A DNA stretch of 64,000 bases, from positions 5,201,001 to 5,265,000 of the forward strand of contig NZ_CP147518.1 of assembly GCF_037201965.1 (NCBI RefSeq), written 5' to 3'. Shown piece after piece: positions 1-8,159 of the stretch. Below the pieces are notes generated by a model. It saw nothing but the letters and a program-made list of their open reading frames with translations, did not search any database and was not told the DNA's origin. Each line of letters opens with the position of its first letter. The stretch's first letter is position 1. Position numbers and translations under genes: made by a program. The stretch comes from Spirosoma sp. SC4-14 (GTDB lineage Bacteria; Bacteroidota; Bacteroidia; Cytophagales; Spirosomataceae).

Positions 1-810
1 CGCGATGAGTTGATTCAGGTAGTTGACAGGGCTATCGCTCAGGATGCCTTTTTACAGTCGAAACAAATAAGCGTCGAATCGTATGACGCCTTACTTCGGC
101 TGTCGGGCGGTGATGGGCGAAAGCTTCTGAATTTACTTGAGCTGGTCGCATCAGCGCATGTTTCGGCTGAGCCACTCATAATCACCGATGAAGGTGTAAC
201 AACGGTTGCTCAACAGAATATTGCTCGTTATGACAAATCGGGTGAGCAGCATTATGACATTATTTCTGCCTTTATCAAGTCGCTGCGCGGCTCCGACCCC
301 AATGCAGCCCTGTATTGGATGGCCCGTATGATTGTTGCGGGTGAAGATCCGGTTTTCATTGCCCGACGAATGCTCATTTTGGCGTCGGAAGATATTGGTA
401 ATGCCAATCCAACGGCTATGATTATGGCATCGGAAGCGGTACAGGCCATTAAGGCAATTGGTATGCCCGAAGGGCGGATTATTCTGTCGCAGGTGGCTGT
501 TTATCTGGCCACCTCACCCAAAAGCAACGCCAGTTACGTAGCCATCGACGATGCCATAGCGCTGGCCGAACAAACAGCCCATTTGCCGGTACCGCTACAC
601 CTGCGGAATGCCCCAACCAAACTCATGAAACAGATTGGTTATGGGAAAGAGTACCAGTATGCGCATTCGTATGAAGGCAATTTCGTGCAGCAGAATTTCT
701 TGCCCGACGATCTGAAAGGACGTAAATTGTATGAACCGGGCCATAATACCCGCGAAGCTGAGATTCGACGCAATTTGCAGAAATGGTGGGGCGAGTGGTA
801 TGAGTATTGA
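1..810 (+). CDS. rarA: Replication-associated recombination protein A, C-terminal part (5' end outside window)
   Basis: The frame is open from base 1, so the gene is cut by the window edge; about 269 C-terminal residues are present and the AAA+ ATPase core (Walker A and B) lies upstream. What remains is the lid and the C-terminal tetramerisation domain typical of RarA/MgsA/WRNIP1 proteins, with the family-typical stretches MARMIVAGEDP, ASEDIGNANP and, near the end, KLYEPGHNTREAEI. RarA acts on stalled replication forks with single-strand binding protein and RecA. It ends at a TGA 29 bases before the end of a convergent coiled-coil gene. Identification is confident from the conserved C-terminus; nothing is visible on regulation. 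Confidence 0.93.
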   Translation, partial: RDELIQVVDRAIAQDAFLQSKQISVESYDALLRLSGGDGRKLLNLLELVASAHVSAEPLIITDEGVTTVAQQNIARYDKSGEQHYDIISAFIKSLRGSDPNAALYWMARMIVAGEDPVFIARRMLILASEDIGNANPTAMIMASEAVQAIKAIGMPEGRIILSQVAVYLATSPKSNASYVAIDDAIALAEQTAHLPVPLHLRNAPTKLMKQIGYGKEYQYAHSYEGNFVQQNFLPDDLKGRKLYEPGHNTREAEIRRNLQKWWGEWYEY

Positions 811-839
811 GAAGAGTGCAATCAATGTTAGTAGTACAC

Positions 840-1208
840 TTATTTCAAACGCTCCTGAATCAAGGCTACCAACTGATCAAATCGCTGATTCATTTCCTGT
901 CGTAGCGCATCGACATTTGAATCAATTTTGGTGTCGAGTGACGCAATATGGTCTTGCGTAGCAGTCAAACTTTGCCGAACCTCAACGAAATTTTCATCGA
1001 CGCGGGCAAAACGCTTATCAATCTCAACGAAGTTCTGCCGAACCTGAACCGTTAAATCAGCAACCCCTCTGGCTGCTAGTTCGGCATTTGAATCGGCTCG
1101 AATATCAATTGCCAAAATCTGACCATTCGACTCAATAAGTCGATCCGTTTTCTGAGCTACATCAGCCAATACAGGCTCTATCTGATCAAGACGTTTATCC
1201 GGTGTCAT
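840..1208 (-). CDS. Small coiled-coil protein of unknown function
   Basis: About 122 residues, almost entirely predicted alpha-helical. Residues 10 to 120 show repeated heptad-like patterns (VRQNFVEIDKRFARVDENF and similar), as in proteins with tandem helical coiled-coil repeats. There is no signal peptide, membrane segment or catalytic motif. I chose the ATG at 1208; the frame also allows a TTG six codons upstream (1226), just after a TACATTTG motif that resembles a Bacteroidota -7 box but lacks a well placed -33 TTTG. It is convergent with rarA. The function cannot be read from sequence; it could be a structural or adaptor protein. Confidence 0.6.
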   Translation of the reverse strand: MTPDKRLDQIEPVLADVAQKTDRLIESNGQILAIDIRADSNAELAARGVADLTVQVRQNFVEIDKRFARVDENFVEVRQSLTATQDHIASLDTKIDSNVDALRQEMNQRFDQLVALIQERLK

Positions 1209-1317
1209 ATCAGCAAATGTAGCCAAAAATTTATTTTTGGAGAATAATTTATGGTACTTAAATAGCTACCGAAAAAGTAAGGGGAGCGTTTAGCCTCAAT
1301 CCTGGCAAATCCTGATC

Positions 1318-1381
1318 AATGGGTTACACGATGCCGTTAAGTGGCCTCCTGGCTCATCGGCGCAACCCATTAACAATTTTT
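1318..1381. terminator. Candidate hairpin downstream of argC
   Basis: AATGGGTT (1318-1325) pairs with AACCCATT (1374-1381), and CGATG (1330-1334) with CATCG (1365-1369), giving a long interrupted stem just past the argC stop. There is no clear T-run, so this may be a structured 3' end rather than a classic intrinsic terminator. Confidence 0.35.
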
Positions 1382-1410
1382 ACCAGCTATAATCTTAACA
1401 AGACAAGTGC

Positions 1411-2391
1411 TTAAAACGCTACGGGTTTCAGCCGCAGTCCGGCATCTTCGGGGAGGCCAAATACCAGATTCATATTCTGCACCGCCTGCCCCGACGCCCC
1501 TTTGGTCAGGTTGTCGATAACGCTCGTGATCAGTAGCTGCCCTTCGTGCAGTTCGAGATGGAGGAAGCATTTATTAGTGTTCACCACCTGCTTCACATCC
1601 ACCGGCGACTCGCTGACGTGCGTAAACAGATGATCGGCATAAAAGTTTTTGTACAGTTCCTTTGCCTCTTCCCGAGTTCCCAAAAATGGAGTGTACACAT
1701 TCGCCATAATTCCCCGTGTGAAGTCGCCACGGTAAGGAATGAAGTTAATCGCGTGATTAAAATCGGGGTCGAGCGCGGTCAGACTCTGCCGAATTTCGGC
1801 CAGATGCTGATGCGTAAAGGCTTTATAGATCGAGATATTGTTGTTGCGCCACGTAAAGCCGGTGGTCGGTACCAGCGCCTGCCCTGCCCCCGTACTGCCC
1901 GTAACGGCGCTGATCTGAATGGCCTCGTTCAGCAAACCGGCCTTAGCCAGCGGCAACAGGGCCAGTTGAATACTCGTCGCGAAACAACCCGGATTAGCCA
2001 CCCGTGTAGCCTCCCGAATGCGGTCGCGCTGAAGTTCAGGCAGACCATAGATGAAATCGTCGTGTTCGTCGCGGAAATCAGTACTGAGGTCAATGACCGT
2101 AATATCGTCCGATACGTCGTTCTCGGCCATAAATGCCGCCGATGCTCCATGCCCAGAGCACAGGAAAATGGCATCGAGCCCTTCCTTAGTCAACAGCGTC
2201 GCGATTTCGTCGCCCGAATAAATCAGATCGGTATCGCCCAGCAGGTCGGTATGCGTGCTCCAGACCGGTTTGCCCGCCTGGCTTTTGCTATGCACGAATG
2301 CGATGTCGACAAATGGGTGATTGATCAGAATACGAAGCAATTCGCCACCCGTGTAGCCTGCTCCGCCAATGATACCAACGTTTATTTTCAT
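1411..2391 (-). CDS. argC: N-acetyl-gamma-glutamyl-phosphate reductase
   Basis: 326 residues, the usual length for the shorter ArgC type. It catalyses the NADPH-dependent reduction of N-acetyl-glutamyl-phosphate to the semialdehyde, the third step of arginine/ornithine synthesis. The N-terminal Rossmann loop GIIGGAGYTGGELLR (residues 6-20) binds NADP, and the catalytic cysteine is C136 in NPGCFATS. It is the last gene of the minus-strand run argG - glycosyltransferase - argC, with a 45-base gap from the glycosyltransferase stop. Confident. Confidence 0.95.
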   Translation of the reverse strand: MKINVGIIGGAGYTGGELLRILINHPFVDIAFVHSKSQAGKPVWSTHTDLLGDTDLIYSGDEIATLLTKEGLDAIFLCSGHGASAAFMAENDVSDDITVIDLSTDFRDEHDDFIYGLPELQRDRIREATRVANPGCFATSIQLALLPLAKAGLLNEAIQISAVTGSTGAGQALVPTTGFTWRNNNISIYKAFTHQHLAEIRQSLTALDPDFNHAINFIPYRGDFTRGIMANVYTPFLGTREEAKELYKNFYADHLFTHVSESPVDVKQVVNTNKCFLHLELHEGQLLITSVIDNLTKGASGQAVQNMNLVFGLPEDAGLRLKPVAF

Positions 2392-2436
2392 ACTTTTCTG
2401 AACCGGCCAATCTGTCGACCGATTGTTGTTTCAAGC

Positions 2437-3708
2437 TTACTCAATCATGCGTTTATACAGAGCAACGTGTTCGGCGGTGAATTTGTCCCACGAAAACAAA
2501 GAAGCCTGTTTTAGTCCCTTTTCCGACAGTTCGGTCCGTAGTGAGGGCGAGTTGGCAATCGTTATCATTGCCTGACAAAGATCATCCATATCGGTAGGCG
2601 AAACCCGAATGGCGGCCTGCCCGACGATCTCCGAAATAGACGGAATGTTCGACGTAATTACGGGCAAACCGCACTGCATGGCTTCGAGCGGTGGTAGCCC
2701 AAACCCTTCGTCCAACGACGGATACACGAACGCCGTTGCCCCCGTATAGATCGGCGCCAGTTCTTCGTCGGGCACAAAGCCCGTAAAAACCAGTCGCGAT
2801 TTCAAAGCCGGGCTACGGCTGGCTTCGGCCAGCAGTTCGTCGAATTTCCAGCCTTTTGTTCCCACCAGCACCAGTTGCATATCGGCAGGTAGCTCGTTAC
2901 TGTCGACCAGTTGACCGAATGTCCGAATCAGATGGGCGATATTTTTGCGCGGTTCCAGCGTGGCCAGACTCAGCAAATACGGGTTGTCGCCAATGCCAAA
3001 TCGCTCACGAGCGGCCCGCTGCCGACCCTTGTCAACGTTTCGATGAAACAGTGCTGGCGAAGCCGCCAGCCGTATTGGAACAACCCGGTCTGGATTGATC
3101 CGGTCTAGATGGGAACTTAGGTAATTACAAAAATCGTCTTTCGTAGCCTGCGATACGGTAGTAACCCACGAATCGGGCGAGAGAGTAGCCAGCACCTGTT
3201 TTACGGTCTGCTCACCGTCGTTAAACCACTCAGGGTGTCGGATCGGAATCAGATCATGAATGGTCTGCACAGTCCGTACGTGCCGATTTTGCTGAATAGC
3301 AGCGGGTATGGGAAAAAAGGGGGAATGATAAATGGCGTTATCGGGCAATTTACTCGTTTCAAAATGAGCCATCTCCCGGTTCAATGCCCGTCGAGTCCGG
3401 TAAGCCACTTCCCGAATGGCCTTGGAAACGGTACTTCCCGGCGGAAAAGGACTCAATAAGCCATTCTCCAGCCGCGCCAGCGCCAGTTCGCCAGCCGAAT
3501 TGATGAACACAGGTGCCGTGTTACCAAATTCCGTTTCGGCAAAGCGTATCGTTTCGGCCAGATGCGTAGGAGCCGCCAGCCATAGCCGAACGTCCTCAGC
3601 GCGTTGCAGACCAACAAGCAGTTGTTCTACCACGCGGCTGATTCCGGTTCGGGCCTGGCGGTGATAAAAACCGATGCCCAACGGGCTGGCATCAAGAATT
3701 ATGTTCAC
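2437..3708 (-). CDS. Glycosyltransferase family 4 (GT-B fold)
   Basis: 423 residues with the GT4 layout: an N-terminal acceptor domain, then SLATLEPRKNI and VLVGTKGWK in the donor half, then the nucleotide-sugar motif YPSLDEGFGLPPLEAMQCG with the family-typical E-x7-E spacing. It would transfer a sugar from an NDP-sugar to a glycan or lipid acceptor in the cytoplasm; donor and acceptor cannot be told. It sits between argG and argC, and its start overlaps the argG 3' end by 17 bases, so it is probably co-transcribed and translationally coupled. A glycosyltransferase inside an arginine operon is an unexpected neighbour. Confidence 0.85.
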   Translation of the reverse strand: MNIILDASPLGIGFYHRQARTGISRVVEQLLVGLQRAEDVRLWLAAPTHLAETIRFAETEFGNTAPVFINSAGELALARLENGLLSPFPPGSTVSKAIREVAYRTRRALNREMAHFETSKLPDNAIYHSPFFPIPAAIQQNRHVRTVQTIHDLIPIRHPEWFNDGEQTVKQVLATLSPDSWVTTVSQATKDDFCNYLSSHLDRINPDRVVPIRLAASPALFHRNVDKGRQRAARERFGIGDNPYLLSLATLEPRKNIAHLIRTFGQLVDSNELPADMQLVLVGTKGWKFDELLAEASRSPALKSRLVFTGFVPDEELAPIYTGATAFVYPSLDEGFGLPPLEAMQCGLPVITSNIPSISEIVGQAAIRVSPTDMDDLCQAMITIANSPSLRTELSEKGLKQASLFSWDKFTAEHVALYKRMIE

Positions 3709-4906
3709 GGATACGCTCGTAAATCATAACCTGATTGGAAGCGACTTTCGAGAAGCCCCGCACATCGTCGCCGGTCCAGGCATTGTTCATTTCGCCATAG
3801 CTGCCGAATATCGACGACATCAGGTCGTAATCCGATTCGATACCCAGCACCTGGAAACGATACGGCGCCAGATGCACGTGTACCTTACCCGTAACGTGGG
3901 CCTGCGTATCGCTCAGGAACGTTTCGATGTTCCGCATCACAGGGTCCATAAACTGACCTTCGTGCAGCATCGTACCGTACCAGTTGGCCAGTTGCTCTTT
4001 CCAGTACATCTGCCACTTGCCCAGCACGTGCTTTTCGAGGGTGTGGTGCGCTTTGATCAGAATCAGCGGAGCCGGTGCTTCGAAACCAACCCGGCCTTTG
4101 ATACCGATGATGGTATCGCCCACGTGAATATCGCGCCCGATGCCAAACGGACCGGCAATTTCGGTCAGTTTGCGAATGGCATCGACCGGATTGTCGTAGG
4201 TTAGCTCCCCTACCGACGCACCCGAAATGCCTTTAATTTCGCCATGCTGAAAGGTCAGCGTGAGTGTTTCGGGTTCGGTTTTCGTTACCTGCGTTGGCCA
4301 GGCCGACTCAGGCAGAAACTGATCGGAAGTCAGCGTTTCTTTTCCGCCAACCGAGGTTCCCCACAGTCCCTTGTTGATCGAATAGGCGGCTTTGTGCCAC
4401 TCCTGCACCACCCCTTTCGCTTTCAGGTATTCGATTTCGGCTTCGCGCGAAAGCCGTAGATCACGGATGGGCGTAATGATTTCAGCATCGGGAATGATAA
4501 TGCGGAACGCCATATCGAAACGCACCTGGTCGTTTCCGGCCCCAGTCGATCCGTGAGCAATGGCCGAAGCGCCAATTTGCCGGGCATATTCGGCAGCGGC
4601 AATGGCCTGAAAAATCCGTTCGGCGCTCACGCTAAGCGGATAGGTATTGTTTTTCAGCACATTGCCGAACACCAGAAATTTCAGGCATTGCTGGTAGTAA
4701 TCGTCGGTTTTAGAAATGGTTGCGTGCGATTTAACACCCAATGAGTATGCCCGCTCTTCAATGGCCTTCAGTTCGGCATCGGAGAAACCGCCCGTATCGA
4801 CCAGCACCGAATGCACTTCCATGCCCCGATCTTCGGACAAATATTTTACGCAAAAGGAGGTATCAAGGCCTCCGCTGAAGGCAAGAACTACTTTTTTCTG
4901 AGACAT
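3692..4906 (-). CDS. argG: Argininosuccinate synthase
   Basis: 404 residues, normal for ArgG. It joins citrulline and aspartate with ATP to make argininosuccinate. The N-terminal PP-loop AFSGGLDTSFCVKYL (about residues 9-23) is the ATP pyrophosphatase signature, and HGSTGAGNDQVRF further on is the conserved citrulline/aspartate-binding region. It is the first gene of the minus-strand operon and is divergent from the ssb/recombinase island with about 180 bases between them, which should hold its promoter; I see no clean -33/-7 pair there. Confident. Confidence 0.95.
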   Translation of the reverse strand: MSQKKVVLAFSGGLDTSFCVKYLSEDRGMEVHSVLVDTGGFSDAELKAIEERAYSLGVKSHATISKTDDYYQQCLKFLVFGNVLKNNTYPLSVSAERIFQAIAAAEYARQIGASAIAHGSTGAGNDQVRFDMAFRIIIPDAEIITPIRDLRLSREAEIEYLKAKGVVQEWHKAAYSINKGLWGTSVGGKETLTSDQFLPESAWPTQVTKTEPETLTLTFQHGEIKGISGASVGELTYDNPVDAIRKLTEIAGPFGIGRDIHVGDTIIGIKGRVGFEAPAPLILIKAHHTLEKHVLGKWQMYWKEQLANWYGTMLHEGQFMDPVMRNIETFLSDTQAHVTGKVHVHLAPYRFQVLGIESDYDLMSSIFGSYGEMNNAWTGDDVRGFSKVASNQVMIYERIREHNS

Positions 4907-5088
4907 TTAGACAGTGGATGCCGGATGGTAAGCCGCTAACGGTGGGCTTGTCCGCCATCAGTATAGTTTTGGAGGCACAAATATCGGGCTTGTTCCCGAA
5001 AAACCCGACTGAATTTCCATCCTTTCGTTAGCCAACCAACTTGTTGTGCTTTAGGAATTGTATTTCCCACCTGTAACCAATTAGTCAG

Positions 5089-5448
5089 ATGCGCGGATTA
5101 AACAAAGTAACTCTCATTGGCAACCTCGGTGCCGACCCCGACTACCAACAACTCGATGGCTCCATAGCGGTTGCCAAATTAACGTTGGCTACTACCGAGG
5201 CCTATAAAGACCGAAACGGTTAATCCCAATACAACACCGAATGGCACACGGTAGTGCTATGGCGCAGCCTGGCCGACCTCGCCCACAAATACCTACAGAA
5301 AGGCAGCCTTGTGTATATTGACGGTAAATTGAAGACACGGTACTATGACGACAAAGACGGCAACCGCCGATATGTAACCGAAATAGTAGCCGAACAACTC
5401 ATTATGCTGGATCGAAAAGCCGATCCAGGGGCCAGTGAACTCCCTTAA
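5089..5448 (+). pseudogene. ssb: Single-stranded DNA-binding protein with an internal nonsense codon
   Basis: Starting at ATG 5089 the frame gives a classic SSB N-terminus (MRGLNKVTLIGNLGADPDY), runs to TAYKDRNG-like sequence and then meets TAA at 5221-5223. Past the stop the same frame continues as the rest of an SSB OB-fold (TEWHTVVLWRSLADLAHKYL, then YIDGKLKTRYYDDKDGNRRY) to a natural stop at 5446-5448. About 118 residues without the stop. There is no acidic DDDIPF-type C-terminal tail: the end is ADPGASELP, so interaction with SSB partners may be lost. It lies 47 bases upstream of the recombinase in the same direction and may have been an accessory gene of the island. Sequencing error at the stop cannot be excluded. 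Confidence 0.85.
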
Positions 5449-5495
5449 TTTGTTTCGTTTATTCCTCAAATCAAGTTGTATTTACGAAACTAACT

Positions 5496-7143
5496 ATGCC
5501 TAATATCCTGAAAATCAATCATCATAATAAAGACCGAATCAAGGTTGATTTTCCTTACAATCGGGAAATGGCGGCTATACTTCGGCAAATACCCGATGCC
5601 AGGTGGAGTCGCACCCACAGGGCCTGGCACATCCCTTACAATCAGCAGGCATTCAATCAGTTAAAGGCCCTATTTCCCGATATTACTATCGTAGAGCAGG
5701 AACAACCGTTGACCGAACACACTGAGAATTTATCAACGCCTGCTCCTGAAACCAAACCGACGGGCATAAAACCTGAGCCTACATTGTTGCCCAGCACAAT
5801 GGGAGTAATTATTGAGAAATTAGGCAACAAAATCCTCATCAGAATGCCTAAAAACGACATTGACGTTCGGTTTATACTCGGTTTTCAGTTTGTTCGCTGG
5901 GATAAACAAGGCCGCTTCTGGACGGTGCCCGACTACAAAGACAACTTTCTGCAAATTCAGACCTATTTCGGTAGTCGAATTTCACAAATCATTGAACATC
6001 AATCAGTAATACAACCTAATCAGTCTCCACAACTCGCTGGCGTATCTGCTGGCGAAGTACTAATTTATCGCCATAATGCTACCCGATTGCGTCTTATTTT
6101 TGGCTACCACTCCGCTCTTGTTAAGGTTATCAAATCCTTACCATTCTGCAAGTGGGATGCTAAAAACAAATGGTGGACCTTGCCCTATTCCGACAGGATT
6201 GTTAGTCAAATCCGGGAAGCAGCCGCCCAGCATAATCTGTCTGTTCGCTATCAGGAAAACACCGACATCGTTGACCGAGTACCCCGCCCGTCGGCTTCGT
6301 CAATAGCCAACTATAGGCCATGCCCAGAAAGCTATCTACTGAAAATGAAGGAATTAAGATATAGTCAGCAGACGCTAAAAAACTATGTCAGCTTGTTTGA
6401 GGAGTTCATCAACTACTACCCCACCGACGATATTGACCAGATAGACGACCGTAAGATTATCGCTTTTTGTCAGTATCTGGTCATTGACCGTAAGGTATCG
6501 GCCTCGCACCAAAACCAGGCCATCAATGCCATTAAGTTTTATTATGAGAAAGTACTGGGTGGCAAACGAAAGCTCTACACCCTACAACGTCCTCCCAAAG
6601 AGCGTCAGCTACCCACAGTGCTTAGTAGCGACGAAATTACCCGCATCTTTGCTCAGGTCAAAAACCTTAAGTGCCGTATTGATGCTCATTTACTCGTCTG
6701 GCTTGCGTATTAGCGAAGCCATAAATCTACAAATCAAGGACATAGACTCAAGTCGGATGCAGATACGGATTGAGCAATCAAAAGGCAAAAAAGACCGATA
6801 TACGCTTCTCTCTCAAAAAATGCTGATACTACTCCGTGAGTATTATCGTCAATACAAACCCGTAAATTACCTGTTTGAGGGTCAGGACAGCCCCACTTAT
6901 TCCACTAAAAGCATTCAACTAGTGCTAAAACGGGCCTGTGAGCAGGCATGCATCAAAAAGCACGTAACCGTGCATACGCTGCGCCACTCATTTGCCACAC
7001 ATCTACTCGAAAACGGAACCGACCTGCGATACATCCAACTCCTGCTAGGACACGAAAGCAGCAAGACTACCGAGATTTATACCCACCTGACTACCAAAGG
7101 GTTCGATCAGATAAAAAGTCCGTTAGATGATTTGGACATTTAG
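5496..7143 (+). pseudogene. Tyrosine recombinase with three N-terminal W-rich (HARP-like) repeats, frameshifted
   Basis: The first frame (405 residues) has three similar units at residues 12-60, 112-158 and 196-248, each with a W/WD-x-W-x-(I/V/L)P core (for example WSRTHRAWHIP, WDKQGRFWTVP, WDAKNKWWTLP), then a SAM-like core-binding domain (275-365). Near base 6672 the catalytic domain shifts to the next frame, where all catalytic residues are found: Arg at 6706 (SSGLRISEA), a beta-hairpin Lys (GKKDRYT), His/Arg at 6973/6982 (HTLRHSFATH), His at 7051 (LLGH) and Tyr at 7078 (EIYTHL). The end IKSPLDDL resembles the IntI C-terminus more than XerC/D. The extra insertion IntI proteins carry before the HTLRHSFAT box is absent. 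The gene ends about 140 bases before the first cassette and points toward it. It is probably inactive as written. Confidence 0.85.
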
Positions 7144-7298
7144 TCAGAAATGCTATGTTTGGTACGGCAACCCGTAGTCAGGTTATGAAGGCTCTGTATC
7201 AATCTAGAGCTAAGGCACTCCCAGACATAGCCGATATTTACGAAAGTTTGCCTGAAAGTAAAGAGACTTCCGTAAATACCAATGTTAGCACCAATTTT
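7144..7298 (+). other. attI-like region and first cassette junction
   Basis: This stretch lies between the recombinase stop and the first cassette. GTTAGCACCA at 7284-7293 is the start of cassette A: its reverse complement is found at the left arm of the palindrome at that cassette's own 3' end (7971-7980). Crossover would lie at G^TT around 7284. Upstream there is no palindrome like those between cassettes, as expected for an attI rather than an attC. An open frame from ATG 7155 (MFGTATRSQVMKALYQSRAK and on) crosses the junction in frame with the cassette A gene; whether it is translated is unknown. No promoter matching TTTG-N19-TAnnTTTG is visible for the array. Confidence 0.6.
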
Positions 7299-7964
7299 AT
7301 GAAACGTCAACTAATAATCAACATAGGACTAATTTTAACAATGACAAGTTGTGCTGTGTTCAATGCTGATTTACGATATAAGCCGAACTCAACAGATGAA
7401 TATTATTTTCCATTATTAAGTGCAGAATTTACAAAACGACAAAATGACTGTATAGAGAAAAAGCAATTTCCGTGTAATTTTCCTGAACCAAATGACACTT
7501 TAAATGAATTTGTAAACCAATGGTATTCCAAACATTTAAAGAGTATGAAAGAACCAGTACTTTACAAATTACAGAATGACGACAAAAAAATAATCAGGTT
7601 TACACATATAGGGACTTGGTCAAATCCTTTTTCATATAGAATAGAAAATAGTAATGGACAAATCACTTTGACATACAGTAAAACAAAAGGACTTGGTGGT
7701 TATGACGCTGGACGTAGAATTAAACACGAACAGAAAATAATAAAATCAGAAACTTGGGAGAAGATATTGGAGAAAATTAATAGTGTAAATTTTTGGAGTA
7801 TCGAAACACACGACCCAAATATGATACTTGATGGAGAAGAGTGGATATTGGAAGTGTTGATAGATGGTAAGTATCACTTTGTAACACGAAACAGTCCAGA
7901 AAATTACGGAGGACAAGAATATGCTGAATTGTGTAAACTTATAATGAATTCTAACAAACAATAG
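7299..7964 (+). CDS. Cassette A: putative lipoprotein of unknown function
   Basis: 221 residues from ATG 7299. The N-terminus MKRQLIINIGLILTMTSC is a short lipoprotein signal with lipobox-like LTMTSC and the lipidated cysteine at C18, so the product should be anchored in the cell envelope. The rest is a soluble, mostly polar domain rich in Asn, Lys and Tyr; I do not recognise a family. The frame is open further upstream to 7155, but the lipobox and the cassette boundary at 7284 favour the start at 7299, which lies six bases after the conserved GTTAGCACC. It is the first and probably best expressed cassette. It is strongly A+T rich compared with the flanking chromosome. Confidence 0.65.
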   Translation: MKRQLIINIGLILTMTSCAVFNADLRYKPNSTDEYYFPLLSAEFTKRQNDCIEKKQFPCNFPEPNDTLNEFVNQWYSKHLKSMKEPVLYKLQNDDKKIIRFTHIGTWSNPFSYRIENSNGQITLTYSKTKGLGGYDAGRRIKHEQKIIKSETWEKILEKINSVNFWSIETHDPNMILDGEEWILEVLIDGKYHFVTRNSPENYGGQEYAELCKLIMNSNKQ

Positions 7965-7971
7965 AAAAACT

Positions 7972-8108
7972 GGTGCTAACAGCAGTTTGGCAAAATGGCG
8001 GGTTCAGTGCTAAATTGAACATTCGATTTTCAAATGAACATTAGTGCTAAATTGAAAGTAAGTACTTCTAATTCCGCCACTTCGCCAAGCTGCAAAACGT
8101 TGGCGGTC
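7972..8108 (+). other. attC-like site A (between cassettes A and B)
   Basis: The left arm GGTGCTAAC (7972-7980), spacer AGCAG, TTTGGC and AAAATGGCGGG pair with the right arm CCGCC-ACTTC-GCCAAG, a nine-base spacer CTGCAAAAC and GTTGGCGGTC (8099-8108). The asymmetric 5/9 spacer is a candidate unpaired central spacer. The loop contains an ATTGAACATTxGTGCT-type element seen in sister sites. Length about 137 bases. Confidence 0.75.
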
Positions 8109-8159
8109 ATTGTAAAAGGACACTCCACAAAGACAAAAACAGAAATTAATTGAAAAAAT

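Noticed and set aside
1546-2514. 322-codon plus-strand reading frame opposite argC
   Set aside because: It mirrors argC codons, has no recognisable domain or start context, and argC is certain. Similar long shadows opposite argG (3674-4204), the serine palmitoyltransferase-like gene (29562-30185), the copolymerase (43386-44408) and the metal pump (62106-62723) were rejected for the same reason.
6640-6720. Programmed ribosomal frameshift in the recombinase
   Set aside because: The shift needed is +1 (or -2), and the nearby AAAAAC is not a canonical -1 slippery heptamer in the reading frame. A lost GCCGT repeat unit explains the break more simply.
5496-7143. Calling the recombinase a canonical IntI
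   Set aside because: The C-terminus is IntI-like, but I do not find the extra insertion that IntI has between the conserved boxes, and the N-terminal repeats are foreign to IntI. I therefore call it IntI-related only.
7144-7284. A cassette promoter (Pc) in the attI region
   Set aside because: TTTG occurs at 7158 but no TAnnTTTG lies 19 or 20 bases after it. I could not support a promoter.
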